Shown: positions 26,218 to 35,064 of the stretch, piece by piece
How positions within the stretch are numbered: position 1 is the stretch's first letter
Layout: the number at the start of each line of letters is the position of its first letter
Assembly (NCBI GenBank): GCA_028692395.1
Contig: JAQUXP010000026.1
Coordinates: 1 to 51,826, forward strand
DNA: 51,826 nucleotides
Source of the DNA: Lachnospiraceae bacterium
GTDB taxonomy: Bacteria > Bacillota > Clostridia > Lachnospirales > Lachnospiraceae
Direction: 5' to 3'
The notes under the pieces: generated by a model
The model's input: the letters and a program-made list of their open reading frames with translations, nothing else
Database searches by the model: none
Told to the model about the DNA's origin: nothing
Translations under genes and position numbers: made by a program

Positions 26218-27432
26218 TCAGCCTGAATACCGTAATGCATCAATCGGTTTCATTCCCGCCGCCTTATTGGCCGGATAGAGCCCAAAGATCATCCCGATCA
26301 GACAGGAAAATGCTGCTGCAATTCCCACCACATTCCAGTTCATAGATACTGACAGTGAGCCTGACATTACTTTTCCTATAATCTGTAAGACAATCCAGGA
26401 AAACCCGATGCCAACCAGACAGCCTATCATACTGACCAGCAGTGCCTCAATCAAAAACTGAGACATAATAGACCATCTTCCTGCACCGATGGCTTTACGG
26501 ATGCCAATTTCCCTGGTTCGTTCCGTAACAGATACCAGCATGATATTCATAATACCGATTCCGCCCACCAGCAGCGAAATAGCGGCAATACCTCCCAGCA
26601 TCAGCGACATCGTGCTGCTGACGCTTTCCATGGCATCCATGATTTCTGACTGGTCGATGACAGAAAAGGCATCTTCATCGTAGTCAAACCGTGAGAGCAT
26701 CACAGATTCAACTGCGGCAGTACAGGGATCCATGGTAGACTCATCTGCCGATGACACATAAAACTGAGTAATATCCAGTACCTGATCTGAGACACGGGTA
26801 AATGTGGAATATGGAATATAGCCTTCCAGATTCACACTGGAACTGCTGTCCTCAGAGGAACTTACCGAGGCCTGCCCCGACGTAAGCGTTGAATTATCTG
26901 AGGAGAGCACTCCGATAACCTGAAAATCCTTACCGTCCAGAGCAAGCGTCTCACCCACAGCGTCTGCGTGTCCGAAAAACTCAACCGCCGTATCGCTGCT
27001 GATGATGATCACGTAGGAATTATTGTTCAGATCCACCTGCTTGATGGTACGTCCCAAGCCAAGCTCCAGATTCATAATGGAAAAATATTCTCCCGTGGTG
27101 CCAGTCACAGACATGCTCTCACTGGTGTATCCGCTTTTTCCCGTCATACTGGTCACACTGCTGGGTGCCGCCGCAGCGATACTGTCGTCCTCAAACAGAG
27201 TCTGAAACTCCGACAGTCGCAGCGGATTCTCCTTGTCATCTGAAATCCGCACGGTCAGATAGCTGGAGCCCATATCTGAAATCTGATCTGATACAGAAGC
27301 AGTTGCTCCATCTGCAATCGAAACCAGAACAATAAGCGCCATAACTCCGATGATAATACCCAGCATGGTAAGGAAGGTCCGTAGCTTATTTGCAAGGATT
27401 GCTGACCATGCCATCTTCCATGTCTGTCCCAT
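26218..27432 (-). CDS. MacB/FtsX-type ABC transporter permease
   Basis: The 404-residue protein has one N-terminal membrane helix (about 16-40, TMLGIIIGVMALIVLVSIADGA), a large extracytoplasmic MacB-like domain (about 45-270) and three C-terminal helices with the FtsX signature ERTREIGIRKAIGA. It is the permease partner of the ATPase upstream; their reading frames overlap by one base (TGATG). With the HlyD adaptor it should form a MacAB-like exporter. In Gram-positives such systems move peptides, antibiotics or lipoproteins. Substrate unknown. Confidence 0.9.
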   Translation of the reverse strand: MGQTWKMAWSAILANKLRTFLTMLGIIIGVMALIVLVSIADGATASVSDQISDMGSSYLTVRISDDKENPLRLSEFQTLFEDDSIAAAAPSSVTSMTGKSGYTSESMSVTGTTGEYFSIMNLELGLGRTIKQVDLNNNSYVIIISSDTAVEFFGHADAVGETLALDGKDFQVIGVLSSDNSTLTSGQASVSSSEDSSSSVNLEGYIPYSTFTRVSDQVLDITQFYVSSADESTMDPCTAAVESVMLSRFDYDEDAFSVIDQSEIMDAMESVSSTMSLMLGGIAAISLLVGGIGIMNIMLVSVTERTREIGIRKAIGAGRWSIMSQFLIEALLVSMIGCLVGIGFSWIVLQIIGKVMSGSLSVSMNWNVVGIAAAFSCLIGMIFGLYPANKAAGMKPIDALRYSG

Positions 27433-28103
27433 CAGGCCGTCACCTCACTTAACTTTCCATCCCGGATGCGGATCTTTCGCTCCGCCTCATCCGCTACCGA
27501 ATTATCATGGGTGATCAGTACAATCGTGTTTCCTGCCTCATGGAGTTCATGGAAAAGCTTCAGAATCTCTTCCCCGGTAGCAGAGTCCAGATTGCCGGTA
27601 GGTTCATCTGCCAAAAACAGGGAGGGCCGTGTTACCAGTGCTCTGGCTATGGCAACACGCTGCTGCTGTCCACCGGAAAGCTCGGTAGGCTTATGATGCT
27701 TCCGATTGGAAAGCTCCACCCGGTCCAGGGCCTCTGCCACCAACTGTTTTCGCTCCGTTGCCTTCATCTTCTGGTAGATCAGCGGCAATTCCACATTCTC
27801 CTCTGCTGTCAGTTTCGGAAGAAGATTAAAGTTCTGGAAGATGAATCCTATCTTTTTATTGCGAATACGGGCCAGCTCTGATTCAGAATACTGCTCGATG
27901 GAGATTCCATCCAGGATATATTCCCCCTCATCCGCCACATCCAGGCAGCCGATAATATTCATCATAGTAGATTTTCCGCTTCCGGAGGGTCCGATGATAC
28001 TGACAAACTCTCCTTCTTCAATCTTAACATCTGCATGATCCAGGGCAGTAACTTTTTCACCACCGATCTCGTATACCTTTGATACATCTTTTAATTCAAT
28101 CAT
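27432..28103 (-). CDS. MacB/LolD-type ABC transporter ATPase
   Basis: The 223-residue ATPase has Walker A GPSGSGKST at 38-46, signature LSGGQQQRVAIARAL, Walker B LFLADEPTGNLDS and the H-loop Thr-His (VLITHD). DEPTGNLD is characteristic of the LolD/MacB/FtsE branch. The start MIELKD follows a perfect AGGAGG site; 28 in-frame codons upstream overlap the HlyD gene and are discarded. It powers the permease encoded next. Confidence 0.95.
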   Translation of the reverse strand: MIELKDVSKVYEIGGEKVTALDHADVKIEEGEFVSIIGPSGSGKSTMMNIIGCLDVADEGEYILDGISIEQYSESELARIRNKKIGFIFQNFNLLPKLTAEENVELPLIYQKMKATERKQLVAEALDRVELSNRKHHKPTELSGGQQQRVAIARALVTRPSLFLADEPTGNLDSATGEEILKLFHELHEAGNTIVLITHDNSVADEAERKIRIRDGKLSEVTA

Positions 28104-28122
28104 CTTGCGCCTCCTCCTGTCC

Positions 28123-30642
28123 TTACATTCCCGGCGGAGTGCCACCGCCCATATTGCCACCGGAACCTCCCGGTGCTGAACCTCCACTCATATTGCCATC
28201 GTTCATATTGCCCATGTTGCCCCTGTTTTCGCCCATCTTACCTGTCGTCTCACTGGAGCTTCCCAGGTTCCCGGTCTTCTGGTAGTAGACGGTGTCACCC
28301 TCTGACAGTCCATCTGTAATCTCTACCGTATCACCGTCGGAAAGTCCGGTAGTAACTGTCTGTTCGCCGGAAAGATTACCATCTGAATCTTCTTCTGTAT
28401 AGACATACACCTTGCTTCCCCGCTCCTGCAGCGCATTGACCGGGATCGTCACAACATTTTCCTTTTGCTCAATTACGATGGTTGCGGAAGCATTCATACC
28501 GGCCTTCATTGCTTCCGTTTTATCAATGGTGATATTAACCGTATACTTTGCCACTCCACCGCTCACAGTAGCTGTATTACCGATTTTCGTCACGGTTCCT
28601 GTAAATGTCTCATCCTCCAACGCATCAAACGTCACTTCTGCTTCCTGTCCGACAGATATTGAATTGATGTCCAGTTCATCTACATTTACAGCCAGAATCA
28701 TCTGTGCATTCCCAGAAATCGTAAATGCGGCAGTATCTGTGCTGTACTCGCTGGAGGTGCTGCTGGCGGAACTGCTGTCAGAGGTATCTGATGTGGAAGC
28801 TGCTGCAGTCGTTTCGCCGGATCCTGCAGTGGAATTCCCTCCAGACGCCCCGGAAGTACTTCCGACTGTAGACTGGGCGGCTGCAGTATTGTTATTGACT
28901 GTATTTCCACCCGCTGCGCTGCCACCGGCCGTATTGCTGCCTGTATTATTACTGTTTGTATTACTGCTGTTTGCATTACTGCTCTCTGCATTGCTGTTGT
29001 TTGTATTACTGCCGTTTGCATTACTGTTATTGCCCGTATTTGTATCTGCGTTAGTGGCAGCTCCTGTCTCTGGAAATGTAATCGTAAAGCTCATCGTTTT
29101 CTGATCTGCCGAAACTGTAATTCCTGATAAAATTCCGGAGGCCAGATGCTGCACGCTGTCTGCCGTAAACAGATAGCCCTCTGCCGCACTCAGCGTCACC
29201 ATGGCCTGATAGGAGGTCGCTGCTGCAAAGGTTTTAGCTCCGGGATTCCAGGTTACAATACCGGTATAACTTCCGTCTGCGGTTGTGATCTCTGTCTGAG
29301 GAGCTGCCCCGGTAACCGGCTGCTGCAGCATCACCGCCTGTGCGCTTCCTATGGTTCCTGAGGTAATGGTAAACTGCAGTTCATTTCCGGAAGCGGCAAT
29401 GCTGTCTTCAGAAGAACTTTCCGAAGAGCTGTCTGTCTCAGAGGGTTCGGATACAGCTGTCACATCCACATCTGTTTTCGAGGTAAGCACAACTCCGGTA
29501 CTTTTCCCTTTTGTTGTCCCCGTTGTAATCACCCCGGAAGCAGAAGCGCCGCTGCCGGAGGTGCCAGAACTGCCAGAACTGCCGGAACTGCTGCTGTTTC
29601 CTTCGGAAACCAGAACACTTCCTATAGTTCCATCACGATCTGCTGTAACTGCTCCCGTCTGGGCCAGCTCTAAGAGCTTCTGCAGTGTATCTGCATAAGC
29701 CTGACGGCTGGCTGTCAACTGCTTATATTCTGTGGAAGTGCCATCATTTACTACGGTGTAAAGAGTAGTTCCGCTTGAGATCGCTTCGTCCTCCACTACC
29801 GAAACAGAGGATATCGTTCCTGTAGTTCCTGTTAATGCCATCTGCTCATGGATATAAGTGGTTCCGCTTCCCAGCGAAGTTCCATCCAAATTAAACACGC
29901 TGACGGACTCCTCCATACCGATTCCACTGTCCGTCATGGTCACAACAACCGTATTCCCGCTTATGCTTTCCACAGTTCCGGTAACCTGAGCTCCACTGGA
30001 ACGCTGCACGATGACAGAATCATCCACCGCAACGGTTCCGGATGTCTGAAATTCCACCGCCAGCTTTCCATCCAGTGAGATCAACATCAAAGCGCCCTGT
30101 TCCAGCATAACCTGGGAGATGGAAGCGTCTGCACCTGCATAAATCTTCTTGATTCGTCCATCTACTTTTGAGGTAACAGATGAGGCGCTGGAATCCTCCC
30201 TGCAGTCATTGATCTTAGCATCCAGTTCATCAATTGCAGACTGTACCTCTTCCATCGCACTGTACACAGAAGCCGAATCAACCGTTGCCAGTACATCCCC
30301 TGCCAAAACCTCATCTCCACTTTCTACCAGAACCTCATCAATCACAACTCCCGATGGAATCTTAATCGATACCGCATCATCATTGGCAAGATTTCCAGTT
30401 CCTATAATCGTATTCGCAATCGTCCCTGTGGCCGCTGTTACTTCTATATTACCTTCGCTTCCGGCCATCACCGGCTGTGCCAAATGTCTCTGAAAAAACA
30501 CCACAGCAGTAATAATTCCCGCTGCAAGCACAACTGCCGAGCCAATTGCAATCCCTTTCTTTTTTCTGGAGCATTGTTTCCAATGTGCCTGAATTGCCGT
30601 CAGTTTTCTATGGCTTCCTTTTGAAATACCCGATTTTTTCAC
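28123..30642 (-). CDS. HlyD/MacA-type membrane-fusion adaptor with a large low-complexity insert
   Basis: The 839-residue protein starts with GTG after GGAGG and has one membrane anchor (about 31-50). A biotinyl-lipoyl-like segment (PSGVVIDEVLVESGDEVLAGDVLATVD) follows, then a short helical hairpin and barrel domains. It is about twice the usual MacA length: a serine/threonine/glycine-rich stretch near 370-430 and an Asn/Ser/Thr-rich stretch of about 100 residues near 560-660 (NTNNSNAESSNANSSN) are inserted before the last beta domain. The tail is Gly/Met/Asn-rich. The low-complexity segments look like wall-spanning linkers. It is the adaptor of the downstream ATPase and permease. Confidence 0.88.
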   Translation of the reverse strand: MKKSGISKGSHRKLTAIQAHWKQCSRKKKGIAIGSAVVLAAGIITAVVFFQRHLAQPVMAGSEGNIEVTAATGTIANTIIGTGNLANDDAVSIKIPSGVVIDEVLVESGDEVLAGDVLATVDSASVYSAMEEVQSAIDELDAKINDCREDSSASSVTSKVDGRIKKIYAGADASISQVMLEQGALMLISLDGKLAVEFQTSGTVAVDDSVIVQRSSGAQVTGTVESISGNTVVVTMTDSGIGMEESVSVFNLDGTSLGSGTTYIHEQMALTGTTGTISSVSVVEDEAISSGTTLYTVVNDGTSTEYKQLTASRQAYADTLQKLLELAQTGAVTADRDGTIGSVLVSEGNSSSSGSSGSSGTSGSGASASGVITTGTTKGKSTGVVLTSKTDVDVTAVSEPSETDSSSESSSEDSIAASGNELQFTITSGTIGSAQAVMLQQPVTGAAPQTEITTADGSYTGIVTWNPGAKTFAAATSYQAMVTLSAAEGYLFTADSVQHLASGILSGITVSADQKTMSFTITFPETGAATNADTNTGNNSNANGSNTNNSNAESSNANSSNTNSNNTGSNTAGGSAAGGNTVNNNTAAAQSTVGSTSGASGGNSTAGSGETTAAASTSDTSDSSSASSTSSEYSTDTAAFTISGNAQMILAVNVDELDINSISVGQEAEVTFDALEDETFTGTVTKIGNTATVSGGVAKYTVNITIDKTEAMKAGMNASATIVIEQKENVVTIPVNALQERGSKVYVYTEEDSDGNLSGEQTVTTGLSDGDTVEITDGLSEGDTVYYQKTGNLGSSSETTGKMGENRGNMGNMNDGNMSGGSAPGGSGGNMGGGTPPGM

Positions 30643-30686
30643 AATTTTTCCTCCACATTTACCCTATGGGATTATTCCCTGCTGTC

Positions 30687-31331
30687 CTATTCTGCGACTG
30701 CTTCACCACGCATGGATAGCAATGTAATGGTCTCTGCATTTCCGTCCGAATCCAGCGTAAGAAACACGGTATCACCCACTGCGATATTCTCTGCCGTAAT
30801 GTCTTCTGTGTCGGCCTTGGGTGCTTCTCCATCACCTGGGTCGGAGGGTGCCTCGCCCTTCTCTTCCCTCTGTTTTTCGCTGTCTGAAGTATCCCCGGAT
30901 GGTTTTTCCGGTGCTTCCCCTGATTCCTCTTCAGAGGGGGCTTCGTCTGATAGCTTCTCACCGGATGGCTTCTGGCCTCCACCACCCATGCTTTGCTTTA
31001 CCAGATCCGTATTCTCTGTAATTGTAAAAGTTTTTTCTTCGTCCGTAAGATCCAGCATTGACATCTCCTTGCCATCTGAAGATGCTTTGACCTCTGCACT
31101 ATCCTCAGTATCCTTACTATCCTCAGAGGGTTTTTCCATGGTCTTTCGGGTTCCTACCTGAATTGTGATACTTTCTGCTTCAAGAGTCGTCACCTGCCCA
31201 TAGATCACATCTTCCTCTGCTTCCTTTGAACTGACACTGCTGGTGCTTCCAGAAGCTGTGGAAACGCACCCGGTATATAATATTGTTCCTATTGCCAGCC
31301 CTGTGGCCAGTATCATCGCTTTATATTTCAT
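30687..31331 (-). CDS. Putative lipoprotein, first gene of the export operon
   Basis: The 214-residue protein has a lipoprotein signal (MKYKAMILATGLAIGTILYTGC) with a Cys at about 22. It then shows a small beta-rich segment (VIYGQVTTLEAESITIQVG), an acidic Ser/Pro/Glu-rich region (about 130-180) and a second beta segment (ITAENIAVGDTVFLTLDSDG), resembling the OB-like DUF5666 pattern. The chosen ATG follows GGAAAGG; codons further upstream are non-coding and belong to the repeat element. It lies 44 bp before the HlyD gene and is probably co-transcribed. A role as accessory substrate-binding lipoprotein is inference. Confidence 0.7.
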   Translation of the reverse strand: MKYKAMILATGLAIGTILYTGCVSTASGSTSSVSSKEAEEDVIYGQVTTLEAESITIQVGTRKTMEKPSEDSKDTEDSAEVKASSDGKEMSMLDLTDEEKTFTITENTDLVKQSMGGGGQKPSGEKLSDEAPSEEESGEAPEKPSGDTSDSEKQREEKGEAPSDPGDGEAPKADTEDITAENIAVGDTVFLTLDSDGNAETITLLSMRGEAVAE

Positions 31332-31462
31332 ACGTTGCATCCTTTCCTGTCCCCTTATTTCTGCTTTAGTATAAAGGATGAACCTAAAACGAACCTTAAA
31401 TCTGCTCCCATATTTTGTGAAAATTCTGTGAAAGATACACAGCCTGCCTCCAATTACCGCAA

Positions 31463-31707
31463 ATGGGGCTGTCGCACTTCGGTGGTCGGGGGCTCCTCTG
31501 AGGGCTGAACACGGTTTCAAAGTCCAAGAGTATACACAAAACAACCGATTTTGCGAAAATCATAAGAAGTCAGCATGAACTCGCTGTGCTCAGACAGTAT
31601 GCTGATTTCTTATAACGCAAAATCGGTTGTTTTGGTATACTTAGGACTTCTGCAAATGTGTTCAGCCCTTAGAGGAGCCCCCAACCACCGAAGTGTGACA
31701 GCCCCAT
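31463..31707. repeat. Long inverted-repeat (MITE-like) element, copy B
   Basis: The same element as at 26019-26188, with an added inner arm pair: ATAAGAA.TCAGCAT and ATGCTGA.TTCTTAT enclose a 22-nt apex. Outer arms ATGGGGCTGTCGCACTTCGG and the complement CCGAAGTGTGACAGCCCCAT are nearly perfect over about 90 bp, and differences between the copies are mostly paired. Copy A has lost part of the inner left arm. It fills the 398-bp gap between the lipoprotein and aldehyde dehydrogenase genes. Confidence 0.9.
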
Positions 31708-31729
31708 ATATTTTTTGAAGAGCGGTTTC

Positions 31730-33100
31730 TTATCGCAGAAAAAGATGCAAAAGCTCTTCTTTCGTCTTGCTGTATGGAAGGTAACGGATGGGAAGATCCA
31801 GCCAGTTTCCTTTTTTTACGATACTTTTTCTGTGACTGAAGGTCTCAAAGCTTACTTTCCCATGGTAAGATCCCATCCCACTTCCTCCGACTCCGCCAAA
31901 ACCCATGCGGGAGGTAGCAAGATGCACAATCGTATCATTGACACAACCACCGCCGAAGGATATCCCCTCCAGCACATAGCGCTCCACGTTCGGATCTGTG
32001 GTGAAGAGATAGAGTGCCAGCGGTTTTTCATAGGAACTGATCAATTTCCTGGCCTCACGAATATGATGAAAGGTCAGAATCGGCAGCACCGGTCCAAAGA
32101 TTTCTTCCTGCATCACCGGAGCATCCGAACTGACATCGTACAACACGGTAGGTTCAATCTGTCTTGTTTCCAAGTTAGATCTTCCTCCCACGGCGATCTT
32201 CTCCGGCTGTATCAGCCTCAGGATTCGATGGAAATGCTTTTCATTAATAATCTTGGGATAATCCGGATTCTGAAGGGGCTCTTTTCCATACATTTTTTCA
32301 ATCCAGTATGTGATATCATGGATCAATTCCTGCTCCACCGTATCCTGTACCAGGACATAATCCGGTGCCACGCAGGTCTGCCCACTGTTTAAAAACTTTC
32401 CGAATACCAGTCTCTTGGCTGCCAGGGAAAGATTGGCTGTTTCATCGATCACACAGGGACTCTTTCCTCCCAGTTCCAGAGAAACCGGAGTCAGATTAGA
32501 AGCCGCCTTCTCCATCACCAGCTTTCCTACCTTTACACCGCCTGTGAAAAAGATGTAATCAAATCTTTGATCCAGAAGCTCTGCATTTTCCTTGCGCCCG
32601 CCTTCCACAACCGTGACATATCTGGCTGGAAACACCTTTTGAATTAACCGGACAATCACTTCACTGGTAGCCTTCGAGTAAGCCGATGGTTTTAAGATAC
32701 AGCAGTTTCCTGCAGCAATCGCTCCGATTAAAGGCTCCATGCACAGCATAAAAGGATAGTTCCAGGGAGACATGATTAACACAACTCCGTAAGGCTCTGC
32801 CATGGTAAAGCTGACTGCCGGAAACTGCGCCGCCGGAGTCAAAACTGGTTTTTTCATGGCCCACAGCTTCAGGTGTTTTTTCACAAATCCCAGCTCTGCC
32901 AGGGTCATACCAACTTCTGCCATGTAGGATTCAAAGCTGGATTTATGCAGGTCTGCTTTCAAGGCATCGTAGATTTCCTGCTCCATCTCTTTGATTCCCC
33001 GCTCCAGACGCTCCAGGGCCTGCAGCCGAAAAGCAATCTGACAGGTTTTCCGAGTCTGAAAGAAGTTTCTCTGATTCTCTACCAACTTTTTAATATCCAT
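31730..33100 (-). CDS. Aldehyde dehydrogenase, class-3-like
   Basis: The 456-residue protein is of ALDH3 type. It has the substrate/NAD region MSPWNYPFMLCMEPLIGAIAAGN, Rossmann FFTGGVKVGK, the catalytic Glu in SLELGGKSP, the catalytic Cys in NSGQTCVAPDYVL and EEIFGPVLPIL. It oxidises fatty or aromatic aldehydes to acids with NAD(P). The length is normal. It lies between the inverted-repeat copy B and the ABC exporter genes, all leftward; no clear partner gene. Confidence 0.93.
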   Translation of the reverse strand: MDIKKLVENQRNFFQTRKTCQIAFRLQALERLERGIKEMEQEIYDALKADLHKSSFESYMAEVGMTLAELGFVKKHLKLWAMKKPVLTPAAQFPAVSFTMAEPYGVVLIMSPWNYPFMLCMEPLIGAIAAGNCCILKPSAYSKATSEVIVRLIQKVFPARYVTVVEGGRKENAELLDQRFDYIFFTGGVKVGKLVMEKAASNLTPVSLELGGKSPCVIDETANLSLAAKRLVFGKFLNSGQTCVAPDYVLVQDTVEQELIHDITYWIEKMYGKEPLQNPDYPKIINEKHFHRILRLIQPEKIAVGGRSNLETRQIEPTVLYDVSSDAPVMQEEIFGPVLPILTFHHIREARKLISSYEKPLALYLFTTDPNVERYVLEGISFGGGCVNDTIVHLATSRMGFGGVGGSGMGSYHGKVSFETFSHRKSIVKKGNWLDLPIRYLPYSKTKEELLHLFLR

Positions 33101-33137
33101 ATGATCCCTCCATCGTAACTGTGTCTATAGCCATACC

Positions 33138-35063
33138 TCAGGCGCTGATTGCATTTCCGGTATATAACTGATAGTATTTACCTTTTTCCTTAATCAGCTG
33201 TTCATGGGTGCCCCGCTCTATAACACGGCCCTGCTCCAGAACCATAATACAGTCTGAGTTTCGAACTGTAGAAAGTCTGTGGGCTATAACAAAGGTTGTT
33301 CTTCCATGCATCAGCTTATCCATACCGTCCTGCACGATCTGCTCTGTACGGGTATCGATGGAGCTTGTTGCCTCATCCAGAATCAGCACCGGCGGATCTG
33401 CGATAGCCGCACGGGCGATAGCCAGCAGCTGCCTCTGTCCCTGACTTAAGTTTGCACCATCTCCTGTGAGCATGGTATCATACCCATCCGGCAGATGACG
33501 GATAAAGCTGTCAGCGTTGGCAAGCGCTGCTGCTGCCTCGACCTCCCGATCTGTGGCATCCAGCTTTCCGTAACGAATATTATCCCGCACGGTTCCGGTG
33601 AACAGATGCGTATCCTGCAGTACGATTCCCAGTGAATGACGCAGGTCCGCCTTTTTAATCTTGTTGACGTTAATGCCATCATAGCGGATCTTTCCATCCT
33701 GAATATCATAAAAACGGTTAATCAGATTCGTAATCGTTGTCTTTCCTGCTCCGGTGGAACCTACGAAAGCGATTTTCTGTCCCGGGGTTGCAAAAAGATC
33801 CACATTATGCAGCACAATCTTATTTTCATTATAGCCAAAGTCCACATCATCGAATACAACGTCACCTTTTACTTCCACATAATCCACAGAGCCATCTGCC
33901 TGATGGGTATGCTTCCACGCCCATCTTCCGGTACGCTGCTTCGTCTCTGCAAGCTTTCCGCCCTGCTCCGTCACATTGACCAGAGTGACATATCCATCAT
34001 CTGCTTCCGGTTTTTCATCCAGCAGACGGAAGATACGGTCCGCACCTGCCAGTGCCATAACGATAGCATTCAGCTGCTGGCTGACCTGGTTAATCGGCAT
34101 ATTAAAGCTCTTATTGAAGGTCAGGAAACTGGCAAGTCCGCCAAGAGTAAATCCACCAACTCCGCCGGTTGCCAGAACGCCCCCTACGATGGCACAGACC
34201 ACATAGCTGATATTACCCAGTTGCGCATTCACAGGAGCCAGAATATTAGCAAAGGCATTCGCCTTGTCTGCGCTTTCAAAAAGCTGATTATTCCACTTCA
34301 CAAAGTCCTTGATACTTTCCTGCTCATGGCAAAATACCTTTACGACCTTCTGTCCATCCATCATTTCCTCGATATAACCATTCACCTTGCCAAGATCCAT
34401 CTGCTGTTTTACGAAATATTTACCACTGGCTCCTGCCAGCTTCTTTGTGGCAAAAAGCATAACACCAACCATAATAAGGGTCACCAGGGTCAGAGGAATA
34501 TTCAATATGAGCATGCTCGCAAAGACACTGATGATGGTGATCAGGCTGTTGATAATCTGTGGAATACTCTGGCTGATCATCTGCCGCAGAGTATCGATAT
34601 CATTGGTATAGATAGACATGATATCACCATGAGCATGAGTGTCAAAATACTTGATTGGAAGCTTTTCCATGTGTTCAAATAATTCATTTCGCATATTTCT
34701 GATGCAGCCCTGCGTAACATTTACCATAATCCGGTTGTATGCATAGGTGGAAATGACTCCGATCCCATAGAAACCGGCTACCTCCAGAATTGCTGTGGCA
34801 AGCGGCCCAAAGTCTCTGGAACCATCCTTGAGCATGGGCACAATATAAACATCAATCAGATTTTTCATAAACATGGTTCCCTGCACATTCGCCAGGACAC
34901 TTACGACAATACCAATCAGCACCAGAATACAGCGCCCGCCATAATTCTTCATTACAAAATACATTAAACGTCCAAAGATCTTCATGGGGTTTTTCACCTG
35001 GGATTTCATACCCCTGGGCCCCCGGTTTCCCGGCCCTTTTACTGTTCTTACCTGTTCTGCCAT
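33138..35063 (-). CDS. ABC exporter half-transporter, catalytic NBD
   Basis: The 641-residue protein joins six membrane segments to an ATPase: Walker A GSTGAGKTT, signature LSQGQRQLLAIARAA, Walker B VLILDEATSSID with the catalytic Glu and H-loop IAHRLST all intact. About 45 extra residues (TKQRTGRWAWKHTHQADGS) lie between membrane and ATPase parts. The start at 35063 abuts the stop of the previous half-transporter. It pairs with that gene as a heterodimeric exporter of the BmrCD/TM287-288 type. Confidence 0.93.
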   Translation of the reverse strand: MAEQVRTVKGPGNRGPRGMKSQVKNPMKIFGRLMYFVMKNYGGRCILVLIGIVVSVLANVQGTMFMKNLIDVYIVPMLKDGSRDFGPLATAILEVAGFYGIGVISTYAYNRIMVNVTQGCIRNMRNELFEHMEKLPIKYFDTHAHGDIMSIYTNDIDTLRQMISQSIPQIINSLITIISVFASMLILNIPLTLVTLIMVGVMLFATKKLAGASGKYFVKQQMDLGKVNGYIEEMMDGQKVVKVFCHEQESIKDFVKWNNQLFESADKANAFANILAPVNAQLGNISYVVCAIVGGVLATGGVGGFTLGGLASFLTFNKSFNMPINQVSQQLNAIVMALAGADRIFRLLDEKPEADDGYVTLVNVTEQGGKLAETKQRTGRWAWKHTHQADGSVDYVEVKGDVVFDDVDFGYNENKIVLHNVDLFATPGQKIAFVGSTGAGKTTITNLINRFYDIQDGKIRYDGINVNKIKKADLRHSLGIVLQDTHLFTGTVRDNIRYGKLDATDREVEAAAALANADSFIRHLPDGYDTMLTGDGANLSQGQRQLLAIARAAIADPPVLILDEATSSIDTRTEQIVQDGMDKLMHGRTTFVIAHRLSTVRNSDCIMVLEQGRVIERGTHEQLIKEKGKYYQLYTGNAISA

Positions 35064-35064
35064 A

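Noticed and set aside
26029-26226. Plus-strand ORF in the inverted-repeat element
   Set aside because: It is just the translation of the palindromic arms; a similar frame occurs in the other copy by repeat identity.
28412-29104. Long plus-strand ORF opposite the HlyD gene (Leu/Val-rich)
   Set aside because: It is the antisense of the Asn/Ser/Thr-rich repeat, giving artificial hydrophobic sequence; no ribosome site.
31332-31544. N-terminal extension of the lipoprotein gene
   Set aside because: It translates the arm of the inverted-repeat element; the real start has a ribosome site and lipoprotein signal at 31331.
33636-34682. Very long plus-strand ORF opposite the ABC exporter
   Set aside because: It is a shadow: the opposite frame contains intact membrane and ATPase motifs, and this one has no domain or ribosome site.
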